From Siphonodentalium dalli (lineage: Eukaryota > Mollusca > Scaphopoda > Gadilida > Siphonodentaliidae): 64,000 nucleotides of DNA. Where the stretch lies: assembly GCA_032622095.1 (NCBI GenBank), contig CP136067.1:58817899-58881898 (forward strand). The letters are read 5' to 3'. This document shows positions 57,833 through 64,000 of this stretch, one piece after another; within the stretch, counting starts at the first letter, position 1; each line of letters opens with the position of its first letter. Made by a program: the position numbers and the translations under genes. Below the pieces are notes generated by a model. The model did no database searches and was not told where the DNA came from. It saw only the letters and a list, made by a program, of their open reading frames with translations.

Positions 57833-57963
57833 TTAAGAGTATTACTAGTACATGTATTTATTTGTAGAAAGAGTATTGTGCTCTAAAGCCAGTTAATATT
57901 CGTAACTTCAAATTTTGAATATTATGAGTATTACTAGCACATGTATTTATTTGTAGAAAGAGT
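57833..57963. repeat. ~87-bp direct repeat
   Basis: GAGTATTACTAGTACATGTA then TTTATTTGTAGAAAGAGT occurs at about 57,838 and 57,925 with one substitution. Confidence 0.85.
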
Positions 57964-59431
57964 CAGTCACAATATTGCATCCAATTTAATCATGAAATTT
58001 CCTTTGCCAACTTGAAGATCAAGAGGGATACATTTTCAACCAACTTCAATAGATAACCACCAAAGTTCAAATTCATGTCAGTGAAATAATGTTTTGAATG
58101 TTTCATATTGCCAATTAAATCAGTGAATAAGAAAGACCATTTAATAAAATAAATATATACATTTTTGCATTGGGCTATGTTGTGTTTTCTGATACAGATA
58201 GAACAATCTGGTTGATATATTCTCACAATAGTAGCTTATTTGTTACATCGTTACTCCAGCAAGCATACCATCTGAGTGCTGAACAATCAGTCATAAAAAC
58301 TAAAATATACAATGTACCTTTAAAGTCACAAACAGGCATGATGTGTGAGTAAGAGGACAAGGAGAGAAGGGTTCCTGAGCCTACATCCAGTGGGTGTCTC
58401 ACCTGGTCGAAAATTTCAGATGGAAATTTCTTTCCTGGATTCAGATAAAAACTAGGCTGAGATTTTCATAGATAATTTAATTTTCCAGTAAATAATTAGT
58501 GAGAAATATGTTGTTTTAAGACCAATAGGTAACTATTTCTATTATCAGTCAAATCTTGACAATTGGAAAGCTAAAATATTAGTTGGAATATTGAAATTTT
58601 GTGGAGCAGGTCCAACAAACACCAACGCCCATCGCCTCTATGAGTAAATGCACGGTGACCTAACCTAGCGTATTTTGCCTCGAACAAATCACCTGGATGA
58701 CACCAGATAAGTACAGTGACAACCTAAGAAGCTTAGCCAGTCCCCACCCTAGTCAAGTATGATGTGCATTGTGTGTCTAAATACTCAAATGGGAAGATCA
58801 TCGCTCAAATAAACAATGTTTATCCTCTCGAAAATAAATGAAAACTAAGCCTGTATACCTCGATACTAAATGCAATGGATTGTTATATTTGGTACACAGT
58901 GTTGACAGAGTGGCTTATATCCAGACAGGTTTATGGCTCACACCATTGAAATTTGAAATCACCAGTCAGCAGTAAGCAACAAAAATTAGCTCGAAGCAAT
59001 GAACCATGGGCTTACATGTATATAAAGAGTATGAATGTATAATAACCTGCATGGTCGGGTGCCTCCGTATAGAGGTACGTTTGCACCTGCAATATTCTCG
59101 AATTGATTTTATCGACAATCTTTTACAATTGGGAGAGATTGTTCTTGTCATATTCATAGAAGTATGCTCGATGGTGTGTGATAATTATACCCTGGTAACA
59201 CCCGTATCTATAGGTAAAAGTGTTTAAGGACAATTTTAATACAAACAATCCTAATAGGTGTCTTGTGATAACTATCCCTAAATCATTACTACGATAGTCA
59301 CTGAAATATCCCGAGATTTTTTGGGAACACAAGTTTTGCTAATGAGCATGCTCCCATATAAATTTGAGATGATATAATATACCAAATTAGATACTTGAAC
59401 ACACAAATCAGGACTCTATATCAACTGCAGA
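57964..59431. other. No gene or element recognised
   Basis: A stretch at 58,375-58,440 could be read as a small minus-strand exon with AG/GT borders but has no recognisable protein motif, so it is not called. Confidence 0.4.
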
Positions 59432-59693
59432 TTAATCCTTACATGACGGGAGCACCTCTGGCACTGCATTGCAGGTCATGTGCCAGTGCATTCTCTTATA
59501 TATGCAAGTCTCCAATAGGGAGCCTCACATATATATGAGAATGCCATGGATTACAAGGTCATGATAAATAGTGTTAACCAATGTATTCTATTATATATTC
59601 GAGGCTCCCTATAGGAGACACACACATATAAGAGAATGCATTGGCACAGGGTTTTCGCAAAATTTCAGGAAGCTCCAGTCATGGAAGGGTTAA
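59432..59693. mobile_element. Family A MITE, copy 6
   Basis: TTAATCCTTACATGACGGGA to CCAGTCATGGAAGGGTTAA, in the orientation of copy 5, with both hairpins (59,482-59,550 and 59,578-59,645). Confidence 0.88.
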
Positions 59694-60169
59694 TGATTCA
59701 CACTACATATTGTAAAATTATGGAATATTGCCATGATCTACCCAGCTGCAGAAATTCTCATTGCTTTATACTACATGTACTATTAATTGTTCAATTTTAT
59801 TTTCAGATACCTCTTTCAGATACCTCTATCAGTTTAAAGCTATTAATTTTCTATTTTGAAATTTTCCCCGATATCGAAATAGGTTGATAAATACCTGAAC
59901 TACCTTTCTACGAGTATTCTATATCCCCAAAAGATGCATTGAAATCACTAAAAACACAACTTTGAACATGATAGATCATGGTTGGGTCCCAACAAAAACA
60001 GCCATTCGTATTTATCGCAATTCTGGAATCGAAAAAGGAATGTCTGGAAAATGTATATTGCGTTATCTTAACACAAAACTATTAAAAAATACATGCACTG
60101 CTTTCTCTTCATTTTAGTCATCAAAATTGTGTAGTACCATAAACGTTTCAGAGTGACAGAAGCTCTAGA

Positions 60170-60415
60170 ATTTATCAAAAAATATAAGAAACAAAACACA
60201 TATTTTCAGAGCTACAGTATATCAATGAATTTGTTTTAGGGAGAGGAGGGTATTCTAAGTGATTTAGCACTTGTCCTCCAATCCCTTTTGTCATAAACTA
60301 ATTTAATTTATGAACAAATAAAATATGTTTAAACAAAAAAAAATGAATTTGTTCGGAAATCTTCCTCGTGGTATGATTTGATATACCTCTTACCAAATTA
60401 TGTATACATATTTGT
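60170..60415. repeat. K repeat, copy 2, with a retroposed insertion
   Basis: AATATAAGAAACAAAACACA to CCTCTTACCAAATTATGTAT, as in 35,665-35,800, but split by the insert at 60,236-60,342. Confidence 0.8.
60236..60342 (+). mobile_element. Short retroposed LINE-like tail with 11-bp TSD
   Basis: The 107-bp insert ends in an A-rich tail (AAACAAAAAAAA) and is flanked by the perfect direct repeat ATGAATTTGTT (60,225-60,235 and 60,343-60,353). The K paralogue at 35.7 kb shows the empty site. It is probably a severely 5'-truncated LINE copy. Confidence 0.85.
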
Positions 60416-60662
60416 GGGGTTCAAACGAGACATGTACGTTTATCTAAAGCAAAACTTGATTTGGAGAGAGGAGAGACTAGTGCCCTAATTGCAAAGAGAC
60501 CAGTATCTGTGCTTGAGCCTGAATGTTGAATCCAAATCATGCAGGAATTAATTCGAAACAAACTGTTTTAAATATTCACACTGTAAATAAAGATTTACTT
60601 TGTTGAGATTATCTTGAAATGGTATTTCCTGAACAAATTAGATGGAACTCAACAATGATGTT

Positions 60663-61114
60663 TTAACCCTTTCAGTGCCAGGGGCCGATCTCATCGACCC
60701 TAATTTACGGTCTGTAAAATTGGCCCTAAATTGTTTTTTACAAAATTTCGTTTTTTGGGTTGAATTTTGTTTGGTTATGCTTAAGCATGCTATAGGAAAT
60801 TTAAAAACAAACTGGATAAAACCTTAGGGGCATGTTATAACTCAAAACTATCACCAAGTATTCATAGTAATAATTTTGATGCCCATGAAAAAAGTGAGAT
60901 TCCCTGGCACTAAACCTACAAAAGTATGTTAAAGAATATAAGAAAAAATTATTAAAATTGTAAAAAATAATAACAAATGATGATTTTTTTTTAGGCCAAT
61001 GCATTCTCTTATATATGTGAGCCGACCTATGGTCGACTCGCATATATAAGAGAATGCATTGGCACAGGGTATATAGGTTGATACAAAAATCGGACCTGGC
61101 ACTCAAAGGGTTAA
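60663..61114. mobile_element. Family P MITE, copy 2, carrying an A-type hairpin
   Basis: TTAACCCTTTCAGTGCCAGG to GGCACTCAAAGGGTTAA. The right arm GATACAAAAATCGGAC matches family P copy 1. An A-type hairpin (GCATTCTCTTATATATGTG... with CCGACCTATGGTCG at its tip) sits at 60,993-61,071. Confidence 0.88.
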
Positions 61115-62269
61115 CCTCACAAAACTACCATCAACTAGAGACTTTAAGGTCAGAAAGTGGGCAAATGCCCTGGACTCTAACAAAACACCATACAGCAGAA
61201 CTTAAGGCTATTTTCTAAATTGAACATAAAAATCATTAATGTAAAGAAATAGGACATGAATATTGCAACACCATTGGGATAGGAAATGGCTTATCAAGCA
61301 ATAATATCATTGGAGTTAATTGATATTTCTAGAATGTATTGACATCAGGAGTTCATTATCAAGTAGCCTACCTTGTTAGCTTTTAAAGTAAGACATAGTG
61401 CTACAATTCAAGTATATCTAAATATAGATCCCTGCAAAGAGGAAGGTTTTGGAATTTCATATAGTTCAAATAGTACAATTTTAGATTACTTGAGAGGCAC
61501 TACTAGTAGTAGTTATCCAAGGTGTGTTGGGACAATTAATCGAGGGAGGCTGAACAGGTTGAGGGGCTGCACACACGACTTATATCTTGTTATGCCCCTG
61601 TCCACATGGCTTTCCCCACTATGCTCCAAAATATAATAGTCTTTCCCTGCCATTATCTTATGAGAATTTCAATTCTATTGTTTCATAACACTTTATACCC
61701 TAGTGAGCCTACTTATACCAGTATATCCTACAGGGATACCTGTACCAAAAAGAACAAACAAACTTCATAGGGCATACAAAATAAATTTCACAAAATGAAT
61801 AAGCCTTATTGCCCATAATGGGAGCATAAATAATAGACAGGAAGAATGCTGACCCACATGTCATTTATACTGATATCAAATACAATATAGGCCGGGTATG
61901 CACTCAATACCAGGTAAAGAATAAACGAAAGCCTTGAAGCATGGCTACCATGCATGTACATGGAATGCACCCCTACTGCTTTTGAATGTATGATACATGC
62001 TTGAATAAACAGGCTGTGCATTAAAATAACCAATAATTACCACAGTTTACATGTGGCAAGTGATAGCATGCTGGTCGATTTGATTTCCTGATCGCATTTT
62101 TCTCATTTGCATATTGGAAGTCACTGATACAAAGAAATGGTAATTCTTGAGTTTCAGCAGTTTTAATAGAAGTGGATCATAAATCATAGAGATATTAAAT
62201 AATCAATCATCTATTCATGGCATTCCAACAAGTACAAACACTCAGTGATATTTCTGGCAGGCCATACAT
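61115..62269. other. No gene or element recognised
   Basis: No supported feature. Confidence 0.4.
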
Positions 62270-62485
62270 TTAACACTTTTCTTACTATATACTCATTGAT
62301 GAGTCGATTCCATAGGAAATGTTCAGATAATTAAAGTTCAACAAACGACCATCGTTATCCAAACATTTCCCACCAGCGAATAGGCTTCAGCACTTTTCTG
62401 AAAAATCCTCCAGATGAATAATAGACCCTTCCAATGTGTCCTATTACAACTGATGCGATAACTAATTTAGTTAAAAAAGGTTTAA
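62270..62485. mobile_element. Family B MITE, copy 11
   Basis: TTAACACTTTTCTTACTATA to GTTAAAAAAGGTTTAA, with GGAAATGTTCAGATAATTAA and the AAACATTTCC counterpart. Confidence 0.8.
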
Positions 62486-62655
62486 ACAATTCTGTGTAAT
62501 GGTACACACGGGGAATGGTGAATTCTTCATTTGTAGGCACATTCAAGTATATTTTACAGAAAGCAGAGGAACAACTTAAGGATTCATTTGTAGGGATTTT
62601 CAAATAAGAATAAAATGCTATTGGGCCACATGTCCCCTGAATAAAGTAGCTTTAT

Positions 62656-62715
62656 TCAGGGTTTCTGCTTGGTGGCAGTGGTCCCTTTCCCCTCGAGCAA
62701 TTTTCCCCCATCCAT
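62656..62715. mobile_element. Fragment of the CAGGGTTTCCGC transposon family
   Basis: CAGGGTTTCTGCTTGGTGGC followed by CCCTTTCCCCTC resembles the left end of the 29.6- and 31.7-kb elements. No right end seen. Confidence 0.45.
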
Positions 62716-62839
62716 GCATGATACATGACTTTGGTATATAATGTGAACTACCGGTAGATATCGTGTATGCTCAGAATTAAATCAAAGTACCAATGCATGT
62801 GTAATCTAATCCTGATTACATTGTCAAAGACATCGATTG

Positions 62840-63056
62840 TACAGTAATGCACTAAATAATCGACTCCTTAACCACAGCAGAGTTATGGGTAACTTTTCAG
62901 GATTTAGTCGGAAATATGGTTTGTTGCCATTCATCGGAAAGCTCTCCCCAAGAGCGTTCCGATGAATGGCAACAAGCCATATTTCCGACTAAATCCTGAA
63001 AAGTTACCCATAATTCTGCTGTGGTTAAGGAGTCGATTATTTAGAGCATTACTGTA
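62840..63056. mobile_element. Family T MITE, copy 6 (complete palindrome)
   Basis: TACAGTAATGCACTAAATAA to TTTAGAGCATTACTGTA; arms meet at GAAAGCTCTCCCCAAGAGCG. TA at both ends. Confidence 0.92.
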
Positions 63057-63674
63057 TTTCATTTGATGTGGCTCGATTCTCTTTGATCTTGATTGGTGTT
63101 TAGCGACGTTGACAAAATGCAGAATACAAGTGAATGGTCAAGGCTGAAATACGTTATGAAGAGAAGTACGATGTCGCATTTAAAAGGCAGTACGCTCAGG
63201 TATTCTAGAATATTGTGCTTTTGCATCCGAGGGTAAATGGACCCAGCAATGAGAATGAGAATGAGAATGACTGGGAACAATTTCAAGTCGATGACAGATA
63301 GAAAATTTAACTTTTAAATGTTGCAAAAATTCATAATGACTAATGTTATTTATTCATAAACAATGTGCATCAGTCAGGATTAGTGCCGAGTGATTTTTAA
63401 ATTTTATAACTGGGAAATCATCTATATTCAGAGCCACGGCACGTTGCACTTTGTTACCTGCAGGCTGTATATTGACTTTCTTTAGTCAGTTCTCTCTTTT
63501 TTCGGTATTACTGAATGGTGATGTACATGTACATGTATATATGATGTTTGTTCACATTTGCTTATCTTGTCATTTTCGAGAAATAACCCCTGATATTGAC
63601 ATCCCTAGTTGTCCCATGCAGGCCTAGATGCGTTAGCCAAGTATTTGTAACCAATATAAATTACATGCTAATAT

Positions 63675-63912
63675 TGAATAACTGGAGCTTTCTGAAATTT
63701 TGCGAGAACCCTGTGATAATGCATTCTCTTATATATGCGAGTCTCCCACATAAGAGAATGCCTTGGCCTCACAATATTTACCTTGACCTTGTAAGCCAGT
63801 GCATTCTCTTATATATGCCAGACTCCCTATGAAAACTCACATATATAAGTGAATGCACTGACACAGGATATCTAATGCTGCACCAGCGCAGCTCCTGTCA
63901 TAAAAGAGATAA
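63675..63912. mobile_element. Family A MITE, copy 7 (degenerate ends)
   Basis: ACTGGAGCTTTCTGAAATTT to CAGCTCCTGTCATAAAAGAG, with both hairpins recognisable. TTAA ends are lost. Confidence 0.75.
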
Positions 63913-63944
63913 ATCAGGAAACTGTAGAGAAATTCAATTACATG

Positions 63945-63993
63945 TATGTGTGTGTGTGAGGGTGTGTGTGTGTGAGAGAGGGTGTGTGTGTAT
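63945..63993. repeat. (TG)n/(GTGTGA)n microsatellite
   Basis: TGTGTGTGTG runs interrupted by GAGAGAGGG at the right edge of the window. Confidence 0.9.
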
Positions 63994-64000
63994 CATCATA

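Noticed and set aside
58375-58445. Possible small minus-strand exon (AG...GTGAG) reading NPGKKFPSEIFDQ
   Set aside because: The borders are plausible but it has no start codon, no recognisable domain, and does not match the expected plastin N-terminus ending before the first EF loop.

Overview
This is a eukaryotic, metazoan, AT-rich genomic window. It holds one recognisable protein-coding gene embedded in a very dense field of transposon remnants and satellites. The spliced exons, the tRNA-derived SINE, the repeats built on 'ATAACTCC' with GACGGACG microsatellites and a terminal TATACCCC...GGGGTATA box, and the many small TTAA-flanked MITEs together suggest a lophotrochozoan, most likely a bivalve mollusc. 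The phylum is inference from repeat style, not proof.

The gene is a plastin (fimbrin), an actin-bundling protein with an EF-hand headpiece and four calponin-homology (CH) domains. It lies on the minus strand from about 40,445 down to a stop codon ending at 5,475. I could place 13 constant or terminal exons plus a set of three interchangeable exons, all with GT/AG borders and consistent phases. Using any one of the three alternatives gives one uninterrupted 605-residue reading frame that lacks only the extreme N-terminus. The first coding exon and the promoter were not found; they lie upstream, in the higher coordinates of this window or beyond it. The most notable gene feature is that the exon joining the EF-hand headpiece to CH1 exists in three diverged copies (37.8, 36.4 and 27.0 kb). 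Each is exactly 170 bp, in the same phase, with intact splice sites: a classic mutually-exclusive-exon layout.

Layout: 1-0.67 kb is a tandem mollusc-type repeat. From 0.67 to 5.4 kb lie the gene's 3' flank, palindromic TA-flanked MITEs and the first TTAA MITEs. From 5.5 to 27 kb are the plastin exons, with introns carrying a 57-bp and a 27-bp minisatellite, TTAA MITEs, a SINE with a target-site duplication and several tandem repeats. From 29.5 to 35.7 kb a long intron holds a nested stack of DNA transposons with legible target-site duplications. From 36.4 to 40.4 kb are the 5'-most exons found. From 40.5 to 64 kb no gene is recognised; this part contains a PIF/Harbinger-like element (41.3-42.5 kb), a piggyBac-like element (49.7-51.3 kb), a hAT-like element (51.4-52.7 kb), more MITEs and satellites.

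Besides the exon triplet, the outstanding observation is the range of TTAA-flanked miniature elements: at least seven sequence families, most starting TTAACCCTTT or a close variant, many with their own short palindromes. They are nested into each other precisely at TTAA. One is a near-perfect palindrome whose loop contains 36 bp copied from about 400 bp away, and a roughly 70-bp hairpin module is shared between two otherwise different families.
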